Below are positions 1-5,912 of a stretch of DNA of 5,912 nt, one piece after another. Position numbers and translations under genes: made by a program. Positions within the stretch are counted from its first letter, which is position 1; every line of letters starts with the position of its first letter. The stretch is from Clostridiales bacterium (GTDB lineage: Bacteria > Bacillota > Clostridia > Lachnospirales > WQUN01), in the NCBI GenBank assembly GCA_031273705.1, contig JAISRJ010000024.1:1-5912 (forward strand). The letters run 5' to 3'. The notes beneath the pieces are model-generated. The model had not been told where the DNA came from. It made no database searches and worked only from the letters and a program-made list of their open reading frames with translations.

Positions 1-30
1 AAACAATCATATGACAAAATAAAACTTCTG

Positions 31-771
31 TCAATACTTAATCTCAACTAAAGTCAAACCGTGCGGCGGCGCTGTAATACCCGCTCGGGTTCGGTCTTTG
101 GACGCTATAATACATGTAATATCCGCGGGTTTTATTTTTAATCTTCCTACATAAACAAGGGTTCCCGCTATTATACGCGCCATATTATATAAAAAGGCGT
201 TACCTCGCACAGTGATTGTAATAGTTTTTTTTTCTTGAGTTACCGAACACTCAAACAATTCACGTACTGTGGAATTATAATCCGTGCCCGTAGATCGAAA
301 CGCCGCGAAATCATGCTCGCCCATAAAATACGCCGCCGCTGTTTTCATTGCGTCAACATCCAAGATGAAAGGGTAATACCAAGTTGTTTTCCTTAAAAAC
401 GGATTAGGAAACGTATCATTATCAATCCGGTACTGGTACGTTTTTTCCCTCGCTCTATAACGCGGGTTAAAATCCAGCGGAACAATTTCGGCGTTGAATA
501 CCGCTATATCCTCCGGCAGACAGTTATTTAAGACTAAAGGAATTTTATTTAAGGGAACAGAAATGTTCTCCGCCGAAAAGCAAACTCTCTGCCCAAGGGC
601 ATGAACACCGGCATCCGTTCTGCTTGCGCCGGTTACGACAATGGGCTGGTTAAATACCTTTGAAAGGGTTTCCTCCATCGCCTGCTGAACCGTATAGGCG
701 TTTTTCTGCCTTTGCCAGCCGGAATAATTTGTGCCGTCATACGCGACGGTTAGTAAAAATCCGGTTTTCAC
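31..771 (-). CDS. truA: tRNA pseudouridine(38-40) synthase TruA
   Basis: TruA isomerises uridine to pseudouridine at positions 38-40 in the anticodon arm of many tRNAs, in the cytoplasm. Numbering from the chosen GTG start (246 aa, normal for the family), the N-terminal YDGTNYSGWQRQ block is at residues 11-22. The catalytic motif GASRTDAGVHA is at 48-58, with Asp53 as the nucleophile. The family blocks YRAREKTYQYRI, GNAFLYNMARIIAGTL and the C-terminal RAGITAPPHGL follow in the right order, so the protein looks complete and active. A longer reading from TTG at 783 adds only MGRR and has no ribosome binding site. The GTG at 771-769 overlaps the yebC TGA as GTGA, the usual geometry for translational coupling, and gives an N-terminus like other TruA proteins. 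It is therefore expected to be translated by ribosomes finishing yebC. The stop is TGA at 33-31. Confidence 0.96.
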   Translation of the reverse strand: MKTGFLLTVAYDGTNYSGWQRQKNAYTVQQAMEETLSKVFNQPIVVTGASRTDAGVHALGQRVCFSAENISVPLNKIPLVLNNCLPEDIAVFNAEIVPLDFNPRYRAREKTYQYRIDNDTFPNPFLRKTTWYYPFILDVDAMKTAAAYFMGEHDFAAFRSTGTDYNSTVRELFECSVTQEKKTITITVRGNAFLYNMARIIAGTLVYVGRLKIKPADITCIIASKDRTRAGITAPPHGLTLVEIKY

Positions 772-1493
772 TCGTCTTCCCAATTATGAAAAACATCTGT
801 TACATCATCTTCGTCGTCCAGCATATCCAATAATTTGCGCATTTTTTTCACATCTTCCGGATTTGTAAGCTTAACATAAGTTTGAGGCAGCATGGTCACT
901 TCGGCTGATAAGATAGTAAATCTTTCCTTTTCTATGGCTTCGCGCACCGCTGAAAAATCTTCCGGAGCCGTGATTATCTCAAAACTTTGCTCATCAGTGG
1001 AAAAATCCTCCGCGCCGGCGTCTACAACCAGCAACATTAACTCTTCCTCGTCTGTATCCTCTTTTTCCAGCATGATTAATCCCTTTTCGTCGAACATAAA
1101 CGATACACAGCCTGTCGCACCCATATTCCCGCCGCCCTTGGTAAAAGCCGACCTTACATTAGCGGCGGCGCGATTGCGGTTATCGGTCAGCACTTTGACA
1201 ATAACCGCCACGCCGTTCGGACCGTATCCTTCATATGTAACGCTCTCGTAATTTACGGCGTTAAGATCGCCGGCGGCTTTTTTAATACTGCGGTCGATGG
1301 TATCGTTGGGCATATTATTTGCTTTCGCCTTGGCGACGACATCCCGCAGTCTGCTGTTTCCCAGGGGATCCGCCCCGCCCGACTTTACCGCCATTGCTAT
1401 CTCGCGCCCCAAACGAGTAAAAACCTTGCCTTTTGTCGCGTCGTTACGCTCTTTTCTATGTTTGATATTTGAAAACTTAGAATGTCCCGACAT
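768..1493 (-). CDS. yebC: YebC/PmpR (TACO1) family protein, type I
   Basis: This is a full-length member (241 aa) of the YebC/TACO1 family. The family was long annotated as a transcriptional regulator. More recent work describes YebC-type proteins as ribosome-associated factors that help translate difficult, proline-containing stretches. The start MSGHSKFSNIKHRKERNDA is the family signature, followed by KGKVFTRLGREI, and the acidic end DDEDDVTDVFHNWEDE is typical of the type I (MSGHSK) branch rather than the MGRKW branch. Residue 7 is Phe where Trp is common, a substitution I expect in clostridial homologues. The ATG at 1493-1491 has a strong upstream Shine-Dalgarno sequence. The gene overlaps truA by 4 bases, so the two form a translation-related operon driven from the AT-rich region at about 1531-1582. 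Family assignment is secure; the molecular role in this organism is inferred. Confidence 0.95.
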   Translation of the reverse strand: MSGHSKFSNIKHRKERNDATKGKVFTRLGREIAMAVKSGGADPLGNSRLRDVVAKAKANNMPNDTIDRSIKKAAGDLNAVNYESVTYEGYGPNGVAVIVKVLTDNRNRAAANVRSAFTKGGGNMGATGCVSFMFDEKGLIMLEKEDTDEEELMLLVVDAGAEDFSTDEQSFEIITAPEDFSAVREAIEKERFTILSAEVTMLPQTYVKLTNPEDVKKMRKLLDMLDDEDDVTDVFHNWEDE

Positions 1494-1497
1494 ATGC

Positions 1498-1504
1498 TCA
1501 CCTC
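1498..1504 (-). promoter_or_regulatory. Ribosome binding site of yebC
   Basis: The minus strand reads GAGGTGA, then GCAT, then ATG. The GAGG core lies 7 nt before the start, which is good spacing and confirms the ATG at 1493 as the yebC start. Confidence 0.85.
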
Positions 1505-1530
1505 AAAAAAATATTGTCGCCAATTAGAAT

Positions 1531-1582
1531 ATTATAATCAGATTTTAGATATTAATTATAAATGATACTACAAAAAGATCAA
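1531..1582 (-). promoter_or_regulatory. Probable sigma-A promoter region for yebC-truA
   Basis: The 74-bp gap before yebC is strongly AT-rich and holds two exact TATAAT hexamers on the minus strand, at 1560-1555 and 1536-1531. The first is preceded by TTGATC at 1582-1577 with a 16-nt spacer, a 4/6 match to TTGACA; this -35 box lies inside the last codons of the acetyltransferase gene. The second has no recognisable -35 box but would give a 5' leader of about 30 nt. Either could start a yebC-truA transcript, so the pair may be independent of the genes before it. I saw no convincing terminator in this gap, so read-through from the acetyltransferase gene is also possible. Confidence 0.55.
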
Positions 1583-2515
1583 ATATCTTCTTTTTAATCT
1601 GTCGCCATGCCGATACAGTTCGCTGTTCGGCGGAAGTTTTACAAGTTCTATATATCGCCCGCCAATATTTTCCGCCGTGCGGGCCGACGCTAAATTATCC
1701 GGATTGCAGGTTATTGTAGCTATTTTCATATTGTGCGCTTTGGCAAGCGGCAGCAACAATCGCGAAGCCTCCGCGGCGTACCCATGCCCCCTAAATTGTT
1801 CATGTACGTGATACCCAATGTTTCCGCTGTAATAAATCTCCGTATCAAAACCCACGCGTAAATCCACATAACCGACTTTTTCATCGCGCGACATAATATC
1901 AAACTTATATGTCGGGCAGTATTTATTATCTCCTGGGTTGGTGTAGTCCAAACGCAGTAATATATTCGGGCCGTTAATAAACTTCACGTCCCGGAATTTA
2001 AAGTTCGGCTCACGCCAATGGTGTATGCGAATCTTTGTGTCCAACAGGCAGCGGATTACTTCGGATATTCCAGATTCCTCGGATTTAATCGAAATCTTAT
2101 CCAGTACAAAACCGCCGTTTCGTTTTACCGCCTTTGCGATGCCGTTACCTTGCGGATAAACAGCCAATACATATCTAATCCCCTTACCGGCCGCTACCCT
2201 TAACAGCAGAGAAACGAGCTTCGTTCCCCAACCTCTGCCACGATAATCCGGGCGAATCAAAACTCGCAGGTGACCATTAAATTTCTCAGTTTCGTTATCC
2301 AGAGTATGCCTGAAAATTCCAATGCCGATTAATTCTCTGCCATTCATCAGCCAATAATAACTGACAGCTCTCGCTTCTTCTAAAGCTTGATACTGTTTTA
2401 AAGCAATGGCCGCGTTTTTTTTCACTTCACCCAAATCACCTGATCGTTGGCACTCTTTTACAGCCCAAAGATAATCCTGCCAGTATTCGATACAGGGTTT
2501 TATAAGCCGAACCAT
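1568..2515 (-). CDS. Tandem-domain GNAT N-acetyltransferase (two fused GNAT domains)
   Basis: GNAT enzymes transfer an acetyl group from acetyl-CoA to an amine; the substrate here cannot be read from the sequence. Counting from the ATG (315 aa), residues 1 to about 157 form one domain. Its start, MVRLIKPCIEYWQDYL, resembles the COG3981 type, and its acetyl-CoA loop RGRGWG is at 92-97. Residues from about 172 to the end form a second domain with loop RGHGYA at 242-247 and ITCNPDNLASARTAENIGG. Its tail, NSELYRHGDRLKRRYLI, resembles a family usually found as separate proteins of about 170 aa. Both loops match the R/Q-x-x-G-x-G/A pattern, so both domains may bind cofactor. A GTG at 2527 is in frame, but it sits in the GTGAGGGA stretch that serves as the ribosome binding site for ATG 2515, so the ATG is preferred. 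The gene begins directly after a terminator. Confidence 0.88.
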   Translation of the reverse strand: MVRLIKPCIEYWQDYLWAVKECQRSGDLGEVKKNAAIALKQYQALEEARAVSYYWLMNGRELIGIGIFRHTLDNETEKFNGHLRVLIRPDYRGRGWGTKLVSLLLRVAAGKGIRYVLAVYPQGNGIAKAVKRNGGFVLDKISIKSEESGISEVIRCLLDTKIRIHHWREPNFKFRDVKFINGPNILLRLDYTNPGDNKYCPTYKFDIMSRDEKVGYVDLRVGFDTEIYYSGNIGYHVHEQFRGHGYAAEASRLLLPLAKAHNMKIATITCNPDNLASARTAENIGGRYIELVKLPPNSELYRHGDRLKRRYLIFL

Positions 2516-2527
2516 TAAATCCCTCAC

Positions 2528-2557
2528 AAAAAAATGGCGGTAAGGATTACGCCGCCA
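2528..2557 (-). terminator. Intrinsic terminator after the lipoprotein gene
   Basis: On the minus strand TGGCGG pairs with CCGCCA, extended by TAA:TTA after a 2-nt bulge (CG) and closed by the loop TCC. Seven T residues follow immediately (2534-2528). This is a standard Rho-independent shape. The ascending arm contains the end of the lipoprotein gene, including its TAA stop (2549-2547). The T-tract ends about 12 nt before the ATG of the acetyltransferase gene, so that gene needs read-through or a promoter overlapping the terminator. Confidence 0.8.
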
Positions 2558-3344
2558 GGTTGTAATATGTAATTTCTACTATGCTGCCGCCTTCAAAAAT
2601 CAATGTCAATTCTGTGTCGCCCACAGTATATTTATAAGAGTCCAACATCTGCGAATAATTTTCGCCCAAGGCTTCTACCATGCCGTCGTAATTCATTCCA
2701 ATCTTAACGCCTTCCGGAGTGGCGACAGATCCGCTTTGGATAGTTACGGATAATACGTAATCAGTCTCACCGGACGGATATGTGCTAATGAAAAATCCAT
2801 TATAGTAGTAGATTTTATCCTCTCCGTCGAACGCGCAGCTAGGCGTGGAAAAAGTTTGATTCGGAGCGCCAAGCGCGGCGACAATATCGTTGGCGTTATC
2901 GTTCATCTTTATAGTTACTCCGTTTGCTTTAAAGACAAGCGAACTCGGCAGCGAACCTACAGACGGCGCGACCGGTTCAAGTGTTGGCGTCGGCTCTGGG
3001 GTTGCGGTCGGTTCGGGCGTAGATTCTTCCGTCGGAACAGGTGTAGGCGTTGATTCAGCCGTGGGTTCCGGAGTCGGTGTAGATTCTTCGGTTGGATCGG
3101 GGGTCGGAGTAGATTCCTCCGTCGGATCGGGTGTCGCGGTCGGAAATGGCGTAGCGGTCGGCGTTTCGGTTGGCGCCGCGCTCTCTGTCACTTCCGACGT
3201 GTCGGCAGAATTTCCCGAAGCTTCTATTTCATTCATCGTTACGACATCACTCGAGTCTACGACATTTTCGGCACATCCGGACAGTAAATTTATTGTAATT
3301 AATAACGCAAACAATTTAGCTAGTATTTTCATGTAAGTCTTCAA
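2547..3344 (-). CDS. Lipoprotein with Pro/Thr/Glu repeat spacer and duplicated BamE-like domain
   Basis: The product is a 265-aa exported lipoprotein of unknown function. A short basic start and a hydrophobic stretch end in the lipobox LLSGC, which makes Cys24 the predicted lipidated residue and places the protein on the outer face of the membrane. Residues about 58-127 are a low-complexity Pro/Thr/Glu spacer with four 10-residue units of TPxPTxESTP. Residues about 136-263 form a compact domain built from two similar halves: GVTIKMNDNANDIVAALG (142-159) and GVKIGMNYDGMVEALG (212-227), each followed by beta-rich sequence. This pattern is reminiscent of BamE/SmpA-like folds. The TTG at 3344 is chosen because a strong AGGAGGT lies 6 nt upstream; the in-frame ATG at 3332 would be too far away. 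The gap to the SGNH gene is 12 bp, so the two are co-transcribed. The domain role is not recognised with certainty. Confidence 0.9.
   Translation of the reverse strand: MKTYMKILAKLFALLITINLLSGCAENVVDSSDVVTMNEIEASGNSADTSEVTESAAPTETPTATPFPTATPDPTEESTPTPDPTEESTPTPEPTAESTPTPVPTEESTPEPTATPEPTPTLEPVAPSVGSLPSSLVFKANGVTIKMNDNANDIVAALGAPNQTFSTPSCAFDGEDKIYYYNGFFISTYPSGETDYVLSVTIQSGSVATPEGVKIGMNYDGMVEALGENYSQMLDSYKYTVGDTELTLIFEGGSIVEITYYNLAA
3015..3134 (-). repeat. Four 30-bp in-frame tandem repeats (TPxPTxESTP)
   Basis: Lipoprotein residues 71-110 consist of TPDPTEESTP twice, then TPEPTAESTP and TPVPTEESTP. The two identical protein units (71-80 and 81-90) differ at five third-codon positions, all synonymous. 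Imperfect Pro/Thr-rich sequence extends on both sides (about 2964-3173). The stretch probably acts as an extended spacer between the lipid anchor and the folded domain. Confidence 0.9.
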
Positions 3345-3350
3345 CTCCCC

Positions 3351-3357
3351 ACCTCCT
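3351..3357 (-). promoter_or_regulatory. Strong ribosome binding site that fixes the lipoprotein TTG start
   Basis: The minus strand reads AGGAGGT, then GGGGAG, then TTG. The 6-nt spacing supports initiation at TTG 3344 rather than ATG 3332. The site begins directly at the TGA of the SGNH gene, so terminating ribosomes cover it, which suggests coupled translation. Confidence 0.85.
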
Positions 3358-4409
3358 CAAAATGTGAATGTGCTAACCTTGCCTTCCTCCGCAAACTCTC
3401 GCTGTTGTATCTCGTACATATTGTCGTAGTCTTTCACTTTACGCTCCCAAACCTCAACGTAGCCTTGATCGTCCTTATGTCCTCGCACTCCATATTTCTC
3501 CGAAAAGACATTTCCCAAGTATTTTGAAACCTTTTCCGCGCCTAAGATGTTCAAATGCACACCAGAGTCAAAGGTATCCGTCGATAGATCGATGCCAATC
3601 TCGTCGGACAATTCCAACATATTTATGTATAACAGATTATTCGCCCGCGCGTAATTCTCTGTCTGGGTATCCCACTGATCATACCAGTGCGGCCAAATAG
3701 CGGGAGATTTTACGAGCGCCAGTTCCACACCTTTTTCTTTACAGAGAGCGGTCATCATGTATAGATACTTTAAAGCCCCCTCTCCGAAATTATAGTCTGA
3801 CAATCTGGGTGCGGGCGGTGTAAATTCTAATGGTTTAACATCCGCTCTTAACATATATCCATTATGCGTGACACGATCTTTTGTGAAGAAATATCGTAAA
3901 TCATCGCCCGACAATTCCGACCATCTGCCATGGTATCTCAAAATAGGAAACAGATATGACAGCATGGATTCGTCGTCGAATTTAGAAGCGAACACAGAAC
4001 GCATTTTCGATGCGGACAGACGCATTCCGTCTATGTTAAGACGATTATAGCCCTCGCTGTCCGGTTGATCATATTGCAGCGCCAGTGTATTATAAACTAC
4101 GACGTCGGGCTTTTCGCGGGAAAGTGTGTCCTCTAATATGTAATAGCTTTGCCAAACCAATTGTTGAGGACCCCCGCGAATGTAAGAAGTTATTCCTTTT
4201 TCCTCCCACAATGTAATAGGAGAAATATTGGAATAGACCTCGCAGTCCCCAATAAAAATTATGTCATGGGGCAATGTCTCTTTGTAATACTCGCCTACCA
4301 TTGCCCCCTCATATATATCGCTCATGTATTTAGGCGTAAGCAGATTTTGAAACATAGATATTACAAGTACAAATGAAATTACGAACCCAATAATTTTTAA
4401 GAATCTCAT
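3357..4409 (-). CDS. Membrane-anchored SGNH-like protein with GDC in place of GDS
   Basis: The 350-aa product has an N-terminal hydrophobic segment (about residues 4-24) that looks like a signal anchor, leaving the rest outside the cell. Block I is IIFIGDCEVYSNISP (50-64), where a classical SGNH/GDSL protein has the Ser nucleophile in GDS; here it is Cys56. The late catalytic-type motif is TDTFDSGVHLNILGAEK (277-293), with Asp281 and His285. Other fixed-looking blocks are RGGPQQLVWQSYYILEDTL (78-96), the strand PDVVVYNTLA and VELALVKSPA. No GxND block is evident. The pattern, especially SP..LWEE.GI..Y, resembles clostridial SGNH proteins related to DltD/AlgJ-type partners of MBOAT O-acyltransferases. 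The ATG at 4409 has only a weak GGA upstream and lies 2 nt after a tiny ORF. The role is inferred: acyl transfer or hydrolysis on a surface polymer, or a non-catalytic relative. Confidence 0.85.
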   Translation of the reverse strand: MRFLKIIGFVISFVLVISMFQNLLTPKYMSDIYEGAMVGEYYKETLPHDIIFIGDCEVYSNISPITLWEEKGITSYIRGGPQQLVWQSYYILEDTLSREKPDVVVYNTLALQYDQPDSEGYNRLNIDGMRLSASKMRSVFASKFDDESMLSYLFPILRYHGRWSELSGDDLRYFFTKDRVTHNGYMLRADVKPLEFTPPAPRLSDYNFGEGALKYLYMMTALCKEKGVELALVKSPAIWPHWYDQWDTQTENYARANNLLYINMLELSDEIGIDLSTDTFDSGVHLNILGAEKVSKYLGNVFSEKYGVRGHKDDQGYVEVWERKVKDYDNMYEIQQREFAEEGKVSTFTF

Positions 4410-4411
4410 AT

Positions 4412-4447
4412 CTATTTCCAGCTCAACCCTATTCCGTTACGACTCAT
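4412..4447 (-). CDS. Possible 11-codon leader ORF before the SGNH gene
   Basis: The minus strand encodes MSRNGIGLSWK and stops at TAG, 2 nt before the ATG of the SGNH gene. A GGGGTGG sequence (about 4461-4455) lies 7 nt before its ATG, an imperfect ribosome binding site. The SGNH start itself has only a weak site, so translation of this short ORF could deliver ribosomes to it. An ORF this short can easily arise by chance, and no protein-level support is visible. Confidence 0.25.
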   Translation of the reverse strand: MSRNGIGLSWK

Positions 4448-4469
4448 TATTTAACCACCCCGGCGCTAA

Positions 4470-4496
4470 ACGGTAAACTCAGTTCCAGTTTACCGT
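4470..4496 (-). other. 10-bp hairpin across the stop codon of the transglutaminase-like gene
   Basis: The plus strand reads ACGGTAAACT, then CAGTTCC, then AGTTTACCGT, a perfect 10-bp inverted repeat with a 7-nt loop. The TGA stop of the transglutaminase-like gene (4481-4479) sits at the border of the loop and one arm. In the minus-strand transcript no T-tract follows (TTAGCGCC), so it is not a standard terminator. It may tune mRNA stability or the ratio of the two neighbouring products. Confidence 0.65.
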
Positions 4497-5912
4497 CGGA
4501 TACAGTGAATGGTCATATCCATAGTATAAATAAGTGTATTGGCGCGAGTACGCCTGAGCCTGACTTTCGGAGAACATGAATCTAACGCGCGGAGCGCCGC
4601 CGGAATATGGCGTAGTGTCAAAATGATACCAGCCGTCTCCTACGTTTACAATGTTCCAATAGTGTTCACTGGAACCGCCAAGACGCTTAACGCGCATATT
4701 TCTGATACCGGCGCGTGTCAATAAAATTTCAGAAGCGGAATAATATATAAAGCAATCGCCCCTGCCGCGATTAAAAGCCGTGTTAGCCCCGTCTATCACG
4801 CTATCGTGAGCCGAACCGCCCACATAACTTACATGACCTATAACCCAATTATAAATTGCGCGAGCTTTATCATATTGCGTCATACTGTTATTGGTGATAC
4901 TTGCCAGCACCCTGTCGGCGTTCGCCAATACTGTTGACGGATTAGAATTGGACAATGAAATATATGTACTTGCGGTCGCCGTATTGCCACCTATGTCTGT
5001 CGCGGTATAATTTACTTTGTATCTGCCAACCTTGCCCGGATTAACTTCGCTTAAATCCACGGTAATATCGGGGTCCCCATTGTTATCCGAAGCAACTACG
5101 CCATCCAGATAATTTACGCTGCCGCCGACTTGCGCATACAGGTTTGGAACAGATTCAAACACCGGAGGTTCGTCGTCGCTGACAAAAGCGGCCTCTTCCC
5201 CTTCCGTTTTAACAACGCCGTAGATAATATTCTCGTCCAGATTAAGCGCTACATAGTAACTGCGACCGGTCCTTTTCATATCCAAGCGATCGGCGCCGGC
5301 AACCATGACCGCCGTTGAACCAGGCGCGAACATTTGCCCTCCTATAGAAGTCTTGTCGGTTCCAACCGGCAATGTGACAATGTTCTTACCTTGATAGATA
5401 TTCAACTTAGCGGCGACAGTCTTTTCTGTTCCATCCGCGAATTTAACGGAAACGCTTACAGACTGCAAACCTATATGCCAAAAATCGGGTGTTTTTAAAT
5501 ACGTGATACCCGTAATCCCAGAGTTATCCTCTGTTTTAAGAAAGTCTTCGGCGTTAAGTGTTTCTCCAAAAATTATCGATCGGTCAAGCACCGAAAAAGA
5601 CAGCTTATCGTGATACATAACGATAGATTTTGGCGCGGGTTTTATATTCGCGGAATCAGCGGTCAAATAAGGGTATTCGATTACGTCGGCACGCAATACA
5701 GTGTCATGATTTTTCGCGAATCTGTCAAACGCCTCATCCAAGGTATCCGTCGCCCGGTCAAAAAAAGCTATGGACAATTTTCCGATTTTAGTCCCATACA
5801 CCGCCGGAAAATACTTTCTGACGCGCGATGCGTTTTCTACGCCGCTAATAATCGCGGTTATGTTATAGTCCGCAAAATCCGGCGTAAAATCGACATACAA
5901 AACCTTATGTAT
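4479..5912 (-). CDS. Transglutaminase-like surface protein with Ig-like domains (5' end outside window)
   Basis: The reading frame is open to the window edge, so the N-terminus, presumably with an export signal, is missing; 477 residues remain. A TTG at 5900 is only an internal codon and no ribosome binding site precedes it. Counting that TTG as residue 1, about 1-100 is an unrecognised region. About 111-170 looks like an Ig-like domain (GETLNAEDFLKTEDNSGITG to VSVKFADGT). About 245-316 is a DUF5011-type Ig-like domain (PPVFESVPNLYAQVGGSVNY to TDIGGNTATASTYISL). About 335-430 is a transglutaminase-core domain with Cys383 in RGRGDCF, His413 in SSEHYWNIV and Asp428 in WYHFDTTP, an intact triad. 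Such domains in bacteria may act as cysteine proteases or cross-linking enzymes on surface proteins or peptidoglycan; the substrate is unknown. It is the first visible gene of the surface operon, and a hairpin overlaps its stop. Confidence 0.87.
   Translation of the reverse strand: MHKVLYVDFTPDFADYNITAIISGVENASRVRKYFPAVYGTKIGKLSIAFFDRATDTLDEAFDRFAKNHDTVLRADVIEYPYLTADSANIKPAPKSIVMYHDKLSFSVLDRSIIFGETLNAEDFLKTEDNSGITGITYLKTPDFWHIGLQSVSVSVKFADGTEKTVAAKLNIYQGKNIVTLPVGTDKTSIGGQMFAPGSTAVMVAGADRLDMKRTGRSYYVALNLDENIIYGVVKTEGEEAAFVSDDEPPVFESVPNLYAQVGGSVNYLDGVVASDNNGDPDITVDLSEVNPGKVGRYKVNYTATDIGGNTATASTYISLSNSNPSTVLANADRVLASITNNSMTQYDKARAIYNWVIGHVSYVGGSAHDSVIDGANTAFNRGRGDCFIYYSASEILLTRAGIRNMRVKRLGGSSEHYWNIVNVGDGWYHFDTTPYSGGAPRVRFMFSESQAQAYSRQYTYLYYGYDHSLYPTVNWN

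Noticed and set aside
1..30. ATG at 10-8 on the minus strand as the start of a further gene after truA
   Set aside because: There is no ribosome binding site before it and only three codons remain in the window, so nothing can be assigned.
1504..1525. Small hairpin ATTG-GCGA-CAAT followed by a T-run in the yebC leader
   Set aside because: The stem has only 4 bp and is too weak for a terminator or attenuator; the GNRA-type loop is probably chance.
892..1527. Plus-strand frames opposite yebC
   Set aside because: They are shadows of a well-recognised conserved gene and have no family resemblance of their own.
2964..3173. Pro-rich lipoprotein spacer as a client of YebC-assisted translation
   Set aside because: The spacer has alternating Pro/Thr but no consecutive prolines, and the two genes are in separate units, so the link is too speculative.
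2890..3336. Plus-strand 148-codon frame rich in GVGSGVGVDSSVGSGV repeats
   Set aside because: It is the exact antisense of the Pro/Thr spacer of the lipoprotein gene. The repeats arise from the codons of the real gene, and no ribosome binding site supports it.
5898..5900. TTG at 5900 as the true start of the transglutaminase-like gene
   Set aside because: The frame stays open to the window edge, no ribosome binding site is present, and no export signal follows, so the gene most likely begins outside the window.

Overview
All six genes in this window lie on the minus strand, so the order of transcription runs from high to low coordinates. The housekeeping pair truA and yebC, the TTG/GTG starts with strong Shine-Dalgarno sequences, the moderate base composition, the diderm-independent lipoprotein with a Pro/Thr linker, and the surface-protein families all suggest a Clostridia-type member of the Bacillota (Lachnospiraceae/Oscillospiraceae-like). 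That placement rests on protein character and was not tested by a search.

Right part (5912 down to 2528): a probable cell-surface operon. It starts with a secreted-type protein that is cut by the window edge and carries Ig-like domains plus a C-terminal transglutaminase-like Cys/His/Asp domain. Next comes a membrane-anchored SGNH-like protein whose block I reads GDC instead of GDS. Last is a TTG-initiated lipoprotein with a four-unit TPxPTxESTP spacer and a duplicated BamE-like C-terminal domain. A clear intrinsic terminator (2528-2557) overlaps the lipoprotein stop codon and closes the unit. The 69-bp gap between the first two genes holds a 10-bp hairpin across the stop codon and an 11-codon ORF that ends 2 nt before the SGNH start.

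Middle (2515 down to 1568): a tandem fusion of two GNAT acetyltransferase domains. Its start lies right behind the terminator, so its expression probably depends on read-through.

Left part (about 1582 down to 31): an AT-rich promoter region leads into yebC and truA. These two overlap by the four bases GTGA, which indicates translational coupling. Both serve translation: a YebC/TACO1-family factor and the tRNA pseudouridine 38-40 synthase. Bases 1-30 hold nothing that can be assigned.

The most unusual part is the transglutaminase-like / GDC-SGNH / repeat-spacer lipoprotein unit. It looks like an incompletely described envelope module, possibly connected with O-acylation of a surface polymer. 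That role is an inference from family resemblance.
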